From Pseudomonas azerbaijanoccidentalis (GTDB lineage: Bacteria; Pseudomonadota; Gammaproteobacteria; Pseudomonadales; Pseudomonadaceae): a stretch of DNA of 64,000 bases. Below are positions 1 to 8,572 of the stretch, one piece after another. The position numbers and the translations under genes were made by a program. The notes under the pieces were generated by a model, which worked only from the letters and a program-made list of their open reading frames with translations, was not told the DNA's origin and ran no database searches. Position 1 is the first letter of the stretch, and each line of letters starts with the position of its first letter. The stretch spans positions 248,001 to 312,000 of the forward strand of contig NZ_JAHSTU010000006.1 of NCBI RefSeq assembly GCF_019145495.1, given 5' to 3'.

Positions 1-689
1 AACGAAGCCAGGCGGGAGAAATCGTATTTGCTGGCGTCACCGTACGGCGCCATGCCCATGACCTTGAACTCGCCGTCGAGCATGTCGAAGCCGAGGAACT
101 CGGTGATCGCGCCATACAGGCCGCCGAGGGAGTCCGGATCGAAGAATTCCTTGATCTTGTGGATCTTGCCGTTTTCGCCGTAACCGAAGAAGGTCGTGGC
201 GTACTCGCCCTTGCCGTCGATGCCCAGGATCGCGGTTTTCTCTTTGAAACCGGAGCAGTGATAAGCGCTGGAGGCGTGGGCCAAGTGGTGCTCGACCGGC
301 TCGATCTTGATCTTTTTCGGGTCAAAGCCCAGTTGCTCAAGGCACCAGACGATCTTGTTGCGATAGCGCTTGTAGCGACGGTTGCCCATCAGGATCGCGT
401 CAAGTGCACGGTCCGGGGCGTACCAGTAACGCTTGGCGTATTGCCAGCGGGCCTTGCCGAACAGGCTGATCGGAGCGAACGGGATCGCTACCACGTCAAC
501 GTCGGAAGGTTTGATACCGGCCTGCTCCAGGCAGAACTTCGCCGATTCATAAGGCATGCGGTTCTTTGCATGTTTATCGCGTACGAAGCGCTCTTCTTCA
601 GCCGCCGCGACCAGCTTGCCGTCGATGTACAGGGCTGCGGAAGGATCATGGCTAAGGGCGCCGGACAGGCCAAGAATCGTCAATGCCAC
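1..689 (-). CDS. wapO: Carbamoyltransferase of the LPS core locus (C-terminal part cut by window edge)
   Basis: Reading leftward from a GTG at 687-689, the product begins MALTILGLSGALSHDPSAAL and continues with EEERFVRDKHAKNRMP, HHLAHASSAYHCSGF and GIDGKGEYATTFFGYG. These are the N-terminal motifs of NodU/CmcH-type carbamoyltransferases, in which the HxxxH histidines belong to the TsaD-like carbamoyl-adenylate domain. About 229 residues are visible; the rest lies left of the window. A GAGG lies about 10 bases before the GTG. In P. aeruginosa the gene at this place (PA5005) carbamoylates a core heptose; by family and synteny the same role is inferred here. The gene stands apart from the waa block, with its own 165-bp upstream gap. 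The family call is firm; the symbol rests on synteny. Confidence 0.85.
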   Translation of the reverse strand, partial: MALTILGLSGALSHDPSAALYIDGKLVAAAEEERFVRDKHAKNRMPYESAKFCLEQAGIKPSDVDVVAIPFAPISLFGKARWQYAKRYWYAPDRALDAILMGNRRYKRYRNKIVWCLEQLGFDPKKIKIEPVEHHLAHASSAYHCSGFKEKTAILGIDGKGEYATTFFGYGENGKIHKIKEFFDPDSLGGLYGAITEFLGFDMLDGEFKVMGMAPYGDASKYDFSRLAS

Positions 690-854
690 AGGGGTCTAGC
701 CTCTTTAGTCTGCGTGCAGGCGCAATGCGCCTCAAAAAATTATGTGCCCTCGCAAGGGGCGAGAGACAGCTAAAGGGCGGGATTATAGCGTAAAAGCAGC
801 GGCAAGCCTCTAGCGGCAAACGGCAAGCATTTTCGGCAGTGGCCGACCCCCTGT
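690..854. other. Intergenic gap upstream of the carbamoyltransferase gene
   Basis: The gap between the lipoprotein and carbamoyltransferase genes is AT-richer than its surroundings and probably carries the promoter of the latter. A perfect 6-bp-arm inverted repeat, AGGCGC-AAT-GCGCCT, lies at 718-732. It is not followed by a T-run on either strand, so it is not a canonical terminator. No convincing promoter boxes were assigned. Confidence 0.35.
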
Positions 855-1190
855 TCAGCCCCGCGCCGGCCGCCAGTAGATCTGGATATTGCCGTCCATG
901 CCTTGTCGGTAAATGGTATAGGGCAAGACAACCGTATCCAGCGCGCAGGACAAGGTCAGGTCCACCAGCACCAGCGGCACGAGGATACCCGTTGGGTCTG
1001 GTGGAGCATTGAGTACGCAGAAGTCATAAGCGAGACCGCTGTAGATCCGCGGTATGGACTGACAATAGGTTTTTTGCTTGCGCAATCCTTGAGCGGCGCC
1101 GGCGTCGTCCTGAAGGACTGTCGCGACGGTCCCGCATCCCGCCAGGGCCAGTGAAATTGCACCTGATGCCGCTGCCATTTTTATCGTCAA
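855..1190 (-). CDS. Small YceK/YidQ-family (DUF1375) lipoprotein
   Basis: This is a 111-residue predicted outer-membrane lipoprotein. After a short basic start (LTIKM) comes a hydrophobic stretch ending in the lipobox LALAGC, with the lipidated cysteine near residue 19. The mature part contains YSGLAYDFCV, PFxxVDLTLSxALDTVVLPYT-like sequence, and ends IYWRPARG. The spacing of these elements matches YceK/YidQ lipoproteins. I chose the TTG start at 1188-1190 because GGAGG sits seven bases upstream; an ATG at 1176-1178 lacks a good ribosome site and would lose the lysine. Function is unknown. It lies between the LPS kinase gene and the carbamoyltransferase. Confidence 0.7.
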   Translation of the reverse strand: MTIKMAAASGAISLALAGCGTVATVLQDDAGAAQGLRKQKTYCQSIPRIYSGLAYDFCVLNAPPDPTGILVPLVLVDLTLSCALDTVVLPYTIYRQGMDGNIQIYWRPARG

Positions 1191-1320
1191 AGTCTGCCCT
1201 CCGAGAACGTCAGGGCAAACTAGCATCGTGCTCATTCAGGCCACAGTTCATGGCTTCCCAAGATCGTGTAGGACAGCTCTTAAAAGAATGTCCCGAATCT
1301 TCGCTGGCAGTTCGGGCCTC

Positions 1321-1413
1321 ATCGCGAGCAGGCTCGCTCCCACAGGGGTTCTCGTGCGAACACAATATTTGCCTTCGATCAAGATTCAATGTGGGAGCGA
1401 GCCTGCTCGCGAT
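1321..1413. repeat. REPIN, family A (inverted REP pair)
   Basis: Two inverted copies of the REP core GAGCGAGCCTGCTCGC, each with flanking ATCGC and CCCAC, lie at 1321-1346 and 1391-1413, separated by about 45 bp. The element ends seven bases after the stop of the kinase gene at 1420, so it forms the 3' end of the long LPS transcript. It may protect or terminate that transcript. Confidence 0.9.
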
Positions 1414-1419
1414 AGCGAT

Positions 1420-2871
1420 TCAAGCCACGCTGGAAATATCTTTGGGAAGACGCTGATCGATGATTTGGTAGAGCGCACTACTCTGCGGCCAATTGCGCAT
1501 GAACCGCGCCCGATCCCGCGCATACGCCGGTGCAAAACTGGCGAGCGAGCCGTGCTGGCACATCGAATCAAGATCGATCAGCGCCCAGCGGTCCTGTTGC
1601 CAGAACAGGTTGTGGCCCTTGAAGTCACCATGGCTGATGCGGTGACGAATCAGCTCGGCAAACAAGTGATCCAGCGCTGCCAGCTCGGACTCCGGCGCCT
1701 CACCGCTTTCAACATAGGGCGCAAAGCGCTCGATGATGTCCGGCCCCGGCAGGTGCTCGGTAATGAGGTAGGCACGACTGCGAAGCCAGAGAAAGCGCTT
1801 CTCCAGTAATGCCAGCGGCTTGGGCGTGGCAATCCCCAGGAACGCCAGGCGATTGCCTTCGCGCCAGGAATGCCAGGCCCGGCTCGGGCGCCAGAAGCGT
1901 TTGAGCCAGTGTGCAAAACCCTTGATGTTGTAGCGTTTGATCACCAGCGTGCGGCCATCGACTTCGACCTTGCCGACGCTCGCCGCGCCGCCGGTCTTGT
2001 ACAGATGCCCTTGTTCGAGCAAGGCATCGGCCTGTTCCAGCACCGGCAGCATGGCCGCTTCTTCTTCGCGACGAATCGCCCGCAGGCCGAACGCCCCGCG
2101 CTGCACGCTGAACAACGTGCACTCGCGACCCACCTTGTTCAGGAAATCCTTGAGACGCCAGCTGCGAACCTTGTCGACCTGCTTCTGTAGCGCTTCCATG
2201 GGCAAGGCATGCTCGCCATTGCTCAGCAGGTAGTAGACCAGCAACTCCTCGGTGAACGGTTCGAGGGATTGTGGCAACTGGGCAAAAAACACCCCGAGGT
2301 TTTCCAGGACTTTCTGCCGCGACAACGGTTGGCCCGGCGTTTCGGCGCAGATTCCGGCGCCATCGATCAAATACAGTCGACGGCCTTGGCGCAGCAGGTT
2401 GTCCAGGTGCAGGTCTTCCTGCCACAGGCCTTTGCGGTGCATTTGGCCAATGGCACCCAAGGCTTCGGCCAACACCGCTGATTGTTCGTCGGCCAGCACG
2501 GGCAAATGTTCAACCTGCTGCCATGCATCGCCTAGGCTTTCAGCGCCTTCCAGAAACTCGAACAACAGCCAACCACCCTCGCCGTCTTTCAGGCCATCGG
2601 CCAACAGCAGCGGCGTGGTCAGGCCTTGGGCGGCGAGCAAGCGCACGCCGTCCAGTTCCCGTTGAAAATGCCGTGCAGCCTTGCTGCCGACCAACAATTT
2701 GGCCAGCACCGGCCGGCCGCGCCAGACACCCGCACCGACGTAACGCTGCCCCGGCAACACCCGCAGCAGGCTCAGCAATTGCAAATCAGCCGGGCCGGCT
2801 GCATCGGCGAGGGAAAGACTTAGCGGCAATGACGGGTTGCGACCCGCGTTTTTCAGTTCGGACAATCGCAT
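1420..2871 (-). CDS. Tandem-kinase LPS core protein (InaA/WaaP-like, PA5006-type)
   Basis: The 483-residue cytoplasmic protein contains two kinase-like halves. The first has a candidate ATP lysine in VLAKLL (K58), a catalytic-loop-like EDLHLDN (D153, N158) and a metal-binding-like LIDGAG (D170). The second repeats the plan with VIKRY (K312), HGDFKGHN (D416, N421) and ALIDLD (D433). Such motifs define the Kdo/WaaP/InaA sugar-kinase family that phosphorylates LPS core sugars. Its ATG coincides with the last base of the preceding wapQ-like gene, so it is the final gene of the waaF-to-kinase operon. The substrate cannot be told from sequence. The first half could be a pseudokinase because the HxD histidine is replaced by glutamate (EDLH). 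Confidence 0.8.
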   Translation of the reverse strand: MRLSELKNAGRNPSLPLSLSLADAAGPADLQLLSLLRVLPGQRYVGAGVWRGRPVLAKLLVGSKAARHFQRELDGVRLLAAQGLTTPLLLADGLKDGEGGWLLFEFLEGAESLGDAWQQVEHLPVLADEQSAVLAEALGAIGQMHRKGLWQEDLHLDNLLRQGRRLYLIDGAGICAETPGQPLSRQKVLENLGVFFAQLPQSLEPFTEELLVYYLLSNGEHALPMEALQKQVDKVRSWRLKDFLNKVGRECTLFSVQRGAFGLRAIRREEEAAMLPVLEQADALLEQGHLYKTGGAASVGKVEVDGRTLVIKRYNIKGFAHWLKRFWRPSRAWHSWREGNRLAFLGIATPKPLALLEKRFLWLRSRAYLITEHLPGPDIIERFAPYVESGEAPESELAALDHLFAELIRHRISHGDFKGHNLFWQQDRWALIDLDSMCQHGSLASFAPAYARDRARFMRNWPQSSALYQIIDQRLPKDISSVA

Positions 2872-3623
2872 CAGCCTTTCCCCTTATGGCTGCGCCGGGC
2901 AGTCAAGCGTGTGAGCCAGCTGTCGATCAGCGAACTGTCCTGCGCTTGATCCAGATAGGCGGCCAGCAGCACGCGCAACTGCGCCTCGCTCCATTCGGGC
3001 GCGCGACGCAGCAACGGCTCCAGGTCCTTCACTCGGTCGCGCTGACCGAACAGCAGCGGCCGGGTCTTTTCCAGGTCGATCAATTGCGCCTGATAGCCGT
3101 CGCCGGTGGCGCGCAGGAAAATATGCTTGGGATAGAAGCAGCCGTGCACTTGACGCTTGCCGTGCAAGCGCTGCGCCAGATGACCGCAGGCTCGCAGGAT
3201 GGCCACGTGCTGTGCCTCGCCGAGTTCCGACCAGCGCCGCAACAGTGAATCCAGATCGTCCCAACCGTCCAGCGCCCGGGTCAACAGCACCGCGCGGACC
3301 TCGCCCTCAACCTTGCGCTCGCCGAAGAACGCCGCTTTCAGCGCCGGAATCCCGAGCGTTTCATAGCGGCTGATGTTGCGAAATTCACGGGCAAAACTCG
3401 GCTCGCCAAACGGCGCGTGCAAAGTGCGCATCAGGTAATTGCTCTGGCGCTTGAGATAGAAGCCATGACCTTCCAGATCCAGCCGAAACACGCTGCTCCA
3501 GCCACCGCGAACGGTGTTGGGTTCGTCCACGGCGTCGAGTTGCCGTGCCCAAAGCGCTTCGAACGTGCCGAGGCCATGGCGCTCAAGCAGCGCACGGTCT
3601 TCAGCGGCCAGAAAATCAGTCAT
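2871..3623 (-). CDS. wapQ: LPS core kinase, WapQ-like
   Basis: The 250-residue protein belongs to the lipopolysaccharide kinase (Kdo/WaaP) fold. Visible motifs are FYLKRQ (ATP lysine), HGCFYPKHIFL in place of a canonical HGDxxxxN loop, and AQLIDLEKTRP for the metal-binding aspartate. The catalytic-loop aspartate is replaced by cysteine, also a feature to check in homologues. It overlaps the preceding wapP-like gene by four bases (ATGA) and abuts the next gene, showing translational coupling. In P. aeruginosa the gene in this position is PA5007 (wapQ), a putative heptose kinase. The name is by order and family, not by assay. Confidence 0.75.
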   Translation of the reverse strand: MTDFLAAEDRALLERHGLGTFEALWARQLDAVDEPNTVRGGWSSVFRLDLEGHGFYLKRQSNYLMRTLHAPFGEPSFAREFRNISRYETLGIPALKAAFFGERKVEGEVRAVLLTRALDGWDDLDSLLRRWSELGEAQHVAILRACGHLAQRLHGKRQVHGCFYPKHIFLRATGDGYQAQLIDLEKTRPLLFGQRDRVKDLEPLLRRAPEWSEAQLRVLLAAYLDQAQDSSLIDSWLTRLTARRSHKGKG

Positions 3624-4354
3624 TCGCGTCCCTCGAAAAATCTCACCACGTGCCGGATCCGTTTTTTATCGGCGGCATTGAGCCGGTCCCGCTGGCGGTA
3701 TTGCAGGTAAAAGCGCAGGCGCTGGGTGGCCGACAGTTGATACTTGGCGACCTTGTCCAGGCACGCCAGGTCCTTGGTGATGCGGTACTTGAGCCAGAAA
3801 CCGCTCCAGAAATCACCATTGGGACAGTCGATCAGAAACAGCCGGGGCTGATCGTCGACCAACAGGTTGCGCCACTTCAAATCGTTATGGGTAAAGCGAT
3901 GGTCGTGCATGGTCCGGGTGTAGCTGGCCAACTGACGGCTGACGGTGTCGACCCAGGCGCGGTCTGCAAGCTTGGGGTCATGCCGTTCGGCCAGAGCCGA
4001 CAAATCCTCGGTGTGCGGCAATTCACGTGTGATCATCGCCCCGCGATCGTACGCCATGCCGCGACGCTCCAGCCCCCAGGCCACGACCTCGGCAGTGGGA
4101 ATGCCCCACTTGGCGAAACGCTTGAGGTTCTGCCACTCCATTTTCACCCGAGGTTTGCCCAGATAGCGGCGCAAACCCTTGCCGGCGCCCACGTAGCGCT
4201 TGACGTAATAGTTGACGCCCTTGCGCTGAACACGGATGACTTCCGATAGCGGGTCACGGGTCAAGCGCTCGCCTTGCAGCGCAAACACTGCTTCAAGGCT
4301 ACCAAAGTCTTCTGCCAGATCGCTGTATTCGGGCTCCAGTTTCCAACCCGCCAT
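3620..4354 (-). CDS. wapP: LPS core kinase, WapP-like
   Basis: This 244-residue cytoplasmic kinase-fold protein has YYVKRY (ATP lysine), FTHNDLKWRNLL as catalytic loop (HND, then K and N) and LFLIDCPNGDFW as the metal site. This is the set expected of an active WaaP-superfamily sugar kinase. In P. aeruginosa WapP phosphorylates the second heptose of the core. Its start overlaps the stop of waaP, and its own stop overlaps the start of the wapQ-like gene, so the kinases are made in series from one message. The family is clear; exact target position is inferred from synteny. Confidence 0.8.
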   Translation of the reverse strand: MAGWKLEPEYSDLAEDFGSLEAVFALQGERLTRDPLSEVIRVQRKGVNYYVKRYVGAGKGLRRYLGKPRVKMEWQNLKRFAKWGIPTAEVVAWGLERRGMAYDRGAMITRELPHTEDLSALAERHDPKLADRAWVDTVSRQLASYTRTMHDHRFTHNDLKWRNLLVDDQPRLFLIDCPNGDFWSGFWLKYRITKDLACLDKVAKYQLSATQRLRFYLQYRQRDRLNAADKKRIRHVVRFFEGRE

Positions 4355-5160
4355 CAGAGCGCGTCCCCGTATCGCTGTTTGCGGTCGTAGAGTTTGTTGG
4401 CCTTGCCTTCGAGCCAGCTGAGCAGCCCGGCTTCCTCGCTGAGGATTTGTCGCAGCGGTTGCTGGAAGTAGCCTTTGAGAAAACGCAATTTGTCGCGGCG
4501 AGTCAGGCCGATATCCAGAGCGGAAAAGTACAGCGCCGCCAGATCCTTGTTGCGCCAGCGCGCCGTGATCTTTGGACGGGTCTGGGCGCGGTGCAGGTCG
4601 ATCACCGACAGTTTGAAGTCATCGGCCGTCACCGGTTTGTCGGTGTGCAACAGGAAGTGGCAGATGTAGCAGTCGCGGTGGTTGACCCCGGCGCGGTGCA
4701 TCATGCCGGTCATGCGCGCGACCTCGGCGATCAATGCGCGCTTGAGCTTCGGCTCGGGCGGCTGTTTGATCCAGTTGATACTGAAATCTTCGAGGCTGAT
4801 GGTCGGCGCCAGCTCTTCAGTGACGATGAAGGAGTGCTGATCCGCCGGGTTGCTGCCCTTCTCGCCGTAAGCGACGGCAGTCATCGTCGGCACGCCGACT
4901 TCCTGCAAGCGCTGGATCGCCTTCCATTCCTGGCCTGCACCGAGTACCGGCAATTTGGCGGTGAGCAGGTTCTTGAAGATCTCGCCCCAGCCAATGCCGC
5001 GGTGGATCTTCACGAAAAAACCGTTGCCGTTCACTTCAGTGCGCAGAGTCCGGCGCGCTTCAAGCTCGCGGTACACCTCGCCCTGCAAGCCCTCGACTTC
5101 GGCGAACGGATCGCGTCCCGCCCAGAGGCTTTTGAACGGTTCAGCCAGCATCAACTTCAT
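4354..5160 (-). CDS. waaP: LPS core heptose I kinase WaaP/RfaP
   Basis: The 268-residue protein matches WaaP: KSLWAGRDPFAEVEGLQGEVYRE-type N-terminus, FFVKIHRGIGWGEIFKNL with the ATP lysine, the loop NHRDCYICHFLL and SVIDLHRAQ with the metal-binding aspartate. WaaP adds phosphate to O4 of the first inner-core heptose using ATP. In P. aeruginosa it is needed for viability and for an outer membrane stabilised by divalent cations. The ATG overlaps the waaG stop (ATGA) and its stop abuts the wapP start. Length agrees with the family (about 265-270). Confidence 0.92.
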   Translation of the reverse strand: MKLMLAEPFKSLWAGRDPFAEVEGLQGEVYRELEARRTLRTEVNGNGFFVKIHRGIGWGEIFKNLLTAKLPVLGAGQEWKAIQRLQEVGVPTMTAVAYGEKGSNPADQHSFIVTEELAPTISLEDFSINWIKQPPEPKLKRALIAEVARMTGMMHRAGVNHRDCYICHFLLHTDKPVTADDFKLSVIDLHRAQTRPKITARWRNKDLAALYFSALDIGLTRRDKLRFLKGYFQQPLRQILSEEAGLLSWLEGKANKLYDRKQRYGDAL

Positions 5161-6281
5161 TTAGCGCGCTCCGCCAGAATTACATCGGCCGCGTGCTGCG
5201 GCATGCTGTAGAGGTCGGCCGTCTCGGCGAAGGCCAGACCGTTGCGGCTCCAGGCCGCCCGTGCTTGAGCGTCGTTTAACATACCGGTCAGGTACTGCGT
5301 CAGCTGCGCCTGCTCGAACGGCTCGTCCAGCACCAGGCCAGCATCGGCTTCGGCGATGTAATGGGCGTAGCCGCACACCGCACTGACCAGCACCGGCAAC
5401 CCGGCGACCAGCGCTTCCAGCAGCACCGTGCCGGTGTTTTCGTTGTAGGCCGGGTGAATCAACAGATCGGCGCCCAACAGGAAACGCGGAATATCACTGC
5501 GCCCCTTGAGGAACGTCACGTTGTCGCCAAGCCCCAACGTCGCACTCTGCATCTGGAACAATTTGGGGTCGTCCTGGCCGATTACAAACAGCCGGGTGCG
5601 TTTCTTCAGATCAGCGGGCAATGCCGCCAGCGCCTTGAGGCTGCGATCGACGCCCTTGGTCTTGAACCCGGAGCCAATCTGCACCAGCAACAGTTCATCG
5701 TCCTGGAGGTTGAATTCGGCACGGAAGCCGGCACGAATCTCGTCGGCATCGGCCGGCCGGCGGCGATCCTGGGCAATGCCTGGCGGCAACAGATGGAAGC
5801 GCTCCAGTGGCGTGTCGTAATGCTTGATGAACAATGGTTGCTGGACTTCGGAAATCATCAGCACTTCGGTCTTCGCATCTTTGGCGAACACCGCGCGCTC
5901 ATACTCGGCGAAGTGGCGGTAGCGGCCCCAGCGGCGGTACAGCGAATTGCGCAGGTTCTGCGCCTTGTCTTCGAAGCAGCCATCGGCGGCGTAATAGACG
6001 TCCAGCCCCGGCATCTTGTTGAAGCCGATCAGACGATCCACGGGGCGCTTGGCCAGGTCCGCTTCCATCCACTCGCTGAGTTTTTCGTTGCGCCGATGGT
6101 TGAAGAACGCCTTGACCGGCGCCACCAACACTTCAAAACCCGGCGGCACGTCGCCTTCCCAGATCAGCGTGTAGACGCGGATTTGATGACCGCGCTTCTG
6201 ACACTCGAGGGCGATGCGCATGAAATCGCGCTGCAAGCCGCCAAACGGAAAGTACTTGTACAGAACAAATGCCAATTGCAT
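5157..6281 (-). CDS. waaG: LPS core glucosyltransferase I WaaG (GT4 family)
   Basis: This 374-residue glycosyltransferase has the two-Rossmann GT-B fold. The N-terminus reads FVLYKYFPFGGLQRD, and the C-terminal nucleotide-sugar site has NENTGTVLLEALVAGLPVL (EX7E motif) followed by GYAHYI. WaaG adds the first outer-core hexose to heptose II at the inner face of the cytoplasmic membrane, using a nucleotide sugar. It sits between waaC and waaP with one-base and four-base overlaps. Synteny and length match PA5010. Confidence 0.92.
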   Translation of the reverse strand: MQLAFVLYKYFPFGGLQRDFMRIALECQKRGHQIRVYTLIWEGDVPPGFEVLVAPVKAFFNHRRNEKLSEWMEADLAKRPVDRLIGFNKMPGLDVYYAADGCFEDKAQNLRNSLYRRWGRYRHFAEYERAVFAKDAKTEVLMISEVQQPLFIKHYDTPLERFHLLPPGIAQDRRRPADADEIRAGFRAEFNLQDDELLLVQIGSGFKTKGVDRSLKALAALPADLKKRTRLFVIGQDDPKLFQMQSATLGLGDNVTFLKGRSDIPRFLLGADLLIHPAYNENTGTVLLEALVAGLPVLVSAVCGYAHYIAEADAGLVLDEPFEQAQLTQYLTGMLNDAQARAAWSRNGLAFAETADLYSMPQHAADVILAERAK

Positions 6282-7342
6282 CAGCGCAGCTCCTCAGCCA
6301 GTAGCAACGTGCTCAGTCGGCTGGCGACACGCTCGGGATTCAGGCGCGTGAAGCACAATGGCCACTCGCGTTTAAGGTCGAACTGACGGGCATCTTCGGC
6401 CGTCGGTTGATACGTGCATTTCTTTTGCAGGCACGGTGCGCAGGGGAAATCGCTGGCCAGGTGAATCTGCGATTTGCCATAGGCACCGGTCAGGCCCGGG
6501 TTGGTTGGGCCGAACAGCGACAGGGTCGGCACATCCAGTGCGGCGGCCAAATGACCGAGACCGGTGTCCACCGCCACGCAAGCTTGCGCCCCCGCCAACA
6601 CCTTGCCGACACCGGCCAGATTCAGCTTCGGCAACACTTCGGCGTGCTTGAAACCAGCGGCGATACGCTCGGCCCGGGACTTCTCGGTCGGGTTGCCCCA
6701 CGGCAGCTTTACACCGACACCCAAATAACCAACGCGCTCAGTCAGCTCGCGCCAATAGGCTTCAGGCCAGTGCTTGGTGTCCCAGGTGGTGCCATGCAGG
6801 AACAATACATAGGGGTTCTTGCGCGGCAACTCAACCAGCCGTTCGACACTCAGGCCATAGTCACCCAAACCTTTGGGCAAGTCGTAACCCAGGGCGATGG
6901 CGAACAACTGACGCACGCGCTCAACCGCGTGCTGGCCACGGGCAACCGCCAGGCGTCGGTTGTAGAAGCGCGCGGCGATGGGTTCGCGTGCCGATGCCTT
7001 GTCGAGGCCCGCCACCGGGGCTTTGACATAACGCGTCAGCCAGGCGCTTTTCAGCAGGCCCTGGGCATCAATGACCAAGTCGTATTTCGTGGCGCGCAGG
7101 CTTTGCTTGAAGCGCTTCCACTCGCCGCTCTTGATGGTTTGCCAGAGGTTTTTGCGCCAGCGGCGGATCGCCACCGGAATCACCTTGCCCACCGCCGGGT
7201 GCCAGGTCGGGATTTCGGCGAAGCCTTCCTCCACCACCCAGTCGAACTTGATGCCGGGGATCGCCCGCGCCGCGTCGGTCAGCGCCGGCAACGCATGGAT
7301 CACGTCGCCCAGCGATGAAGTCTTGATCAGCAGTACCCGCAA
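6281..7342 (-). CDS. waaC: LPS heptosyltransferase I WaaC
   Basis: The 353-residue GT9-family protein begins MRVLLIKTSSLGDVIHALPAL, the signature of heptosyltransferase I. Further motifs are VIDAQGLLKSAWLTRY, LFLHGTTWDTKHWPE and VDTGLGHLAAALDVPTLSLFG. WaaC transfers L-glycero-D-manno-heptose from its ADP form to Kdo of the inner core. A cluster of cysteines, CAPCLQKKC near the end, is shared with WaaF-type enzymes. The stop overlaps the waaG start by one base, and waaF ends just before its ATG. Start and length agree with the family. Confidence 0.94.
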   Translation of the reverse strand: MRVLLIKTSSLGDVIHALPALTDAARAIPGIKFDWVVEEGFAEIPTWHPAVGKVIPVAIRRWRKNLWQTIKSGEWKRFKQSLRATKYDLVIDAQGLLKSAWLTRYVKAPVAGLDKASAREPIAARFYNRRLAVARGQHAVERVRQLFAIALGYDLPKGLGDYGLSVERLVELPRKNPYVLFLHGTTWDTKHWPEAYWRELTERVGYLGVGVKLPWGNPTEKSRAERIAAGFKHAEVLPKLNLAGVGKVLAGAQACVAVDTGLGHLAAALDVPTLSLFGPTNPGLTGAYGKSQIHLASDFPCAPCLQKKCTYQPTAEDARQFDLKREWPLCFTRLNPERVASRLSTLLLAEELR

Positions 7343-7343
7343 A

Positions 7344-8378
7344 CTATTTGACCTCGACCGCTGTGCCCTGCAAACGCTGCAAGGCTTCGTTCACCGCTTG
7401 CGGCATCAGCTGGCGCAGGCAGTTGTAATGGCCGAACCGGCACGTGCGATCGAAACACGGACTGCACTCGATGCCCAGGCGCACGATCTCGACATGCTCG
7501 GCCAACGGCGGCGTGAAACCCGGCGAGGTCGAACCGTAGACCGCCACCAGCGGGCGGTTCAGCGCAGCGGCAACGTGCATCAGCCCGGAATCGTTGGACA
7601 CCACGGAATCCGCGCAGGACAGCAGATCGATGGCCTCGGCCAGCGAGGTGCCGCCGCTAAGGTTCACCGATTCTTCGCGCAAACCGGGAATCAACCGCGA
7701 ACGGATGTCTTCGCCGACGGCGTGATCGTTTTTCGAACCGAACAGCCACACTTGCCAACCGTCACGGATTCTCGCTTCGGCCACCTTGGCGTAATGCTCG
7801 GACGGCCAGCGCTTGGATTCACCGAACTCTGCACCGGGGCACAGCGCCAACACCGGGCGATCGAGAGTCAGCCCGAACTTGGCCAGGGCGGCCTCGCGGG
7901 TGACCGGATCGATCTGCAGGCTTGGACGTGGGTACGGCTTTGGCAGCTCAACGCCCGGCTCATAGGCCAGCGCCATGAAGCGCTCGATCATCAGCGGGTA
8001 ACGATCTTTGTCCAGCGTGCGCACATCATTGAGCAGGCCGTAGCGGAATTCACCACGCCAGCCGGTGCGCTTTGGAATACCTGCGAAGAACGGCACCAAT
8101 GCCGACTTCAAGGAATTGGGCAGCAGGATCGCCTGGTCGTACTGCCCGGCCAGGGATTTACCAATGCGCCGACGCGTCGCCAGCTCCAGCGCGCCGTGGC
8201 CGAGCGGAAAGCTCAAGGCCTGGCGTACTTCGGGCATGCGCTCAAGAATCGGCCGGCTCCACTCGGGGGCCAGCACGTCGATTTCGCACTGCGGGTGGCG
8301 TTGCTTGAGACACTGAAACAGTGTCTGCGCCATCACCATGTCACCGACCCAACTGGGCCCAACGATCAGAATTTTCAT
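7344..8378 (-). CDS. waaF: LPS heptosyltransferase II WaaF
   Basis: The 344-residue GT9 protein starts MKILIVGPSWVGDMVMAQTL and contains LCPGAEFGESKRWPSEHYA, SNDSGLMHVAAALNRPLVAVYGSTSP-like sequence and the cysteines ECSPCFDRTCRFGHYNCL. These identify heptosyltransferase II, which adds the second heptose of the inner core. It is the first gene of the minus-strand LPS run; a perfect hairpin (8399-8418) and a REPIN separate it from glnE. The ribosome site is weak (GGAAACCAC before the ATG). Confidence 0.94.
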   Translation of the reverse strand: MKILIVGPSWVGDMVMAQTLFQCLKQRHPQCEIDVLAPEWSRPILERMPEVRQALSFPLGHGALELATRRRIGKSLAGQYDQAILLPNSLKSALVPFFAGIPKRTGWRGEFRYGLLNDVRTLDKDRYPLMIERFMALAYEPGVELPKPYPRPSLQIDPVTREAALAKFGLTLDRPVLALCPGAEFGESKRWPSEHYAKVAEARIRDGWQVWLFGSKNDHAVGEDIRSRLIPGLREESVNLSGGTSLAEAIDLLSCADSVVSNDSGLMHVAAALNRPLVAVYGSTSPGFTPPLAEHVEIVRLGIECSPCFDRTCRFGHYNCLRQLMPQAVNEALQRLQGTAVEVK

Positions 8379-8398
8379 GTGGTTTCCATAAACGAACC

Positions 8399-8418
8399 GG
8401 GGAGGCTAATGCCTCCCC
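8399..8418. other. Perfect 8-bp-stem hairpin upstream of waaF
   Basis: The sequence GGGGAGGC-TAAT-GCCTCCCC forms a perfect stem-loop twenty bases before the waaF start. There is no T-run on either side, so it is not a standard intrinsic terminator. Transcribed with waaF it would fold in the 5' leader, and it might affect 3' processing of glnE read-through RNA. Confidence 0.5.
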
Positions 8419-8453
8419 GCCTCGTGAATTCTACAAAACACTGCAAATCTACT

Positions 8454-8542
8454 GTGGGAGCAAGCCTGCTCGCGATGGCGGCGTAACAGTCAGCATAGAT
8501 GCTGGATGTGACGGCCTCATCGCGAGCAGGCTTGCTCCCACA
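8454..8542. repeat. REPIN, family A (inverted REP pair)
   Basis: Two inverted copies of the REP core lie at 8454-8482 and 8518-8542. They carry a variant base (GAGCAAGCCTGCTCGC). The element fills the gap between glnE and waaF. Confidence 0.9.
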
Positions 8543-8572
8543 TTTGAATCTCATCGCTTCAACCAGCGAAAA

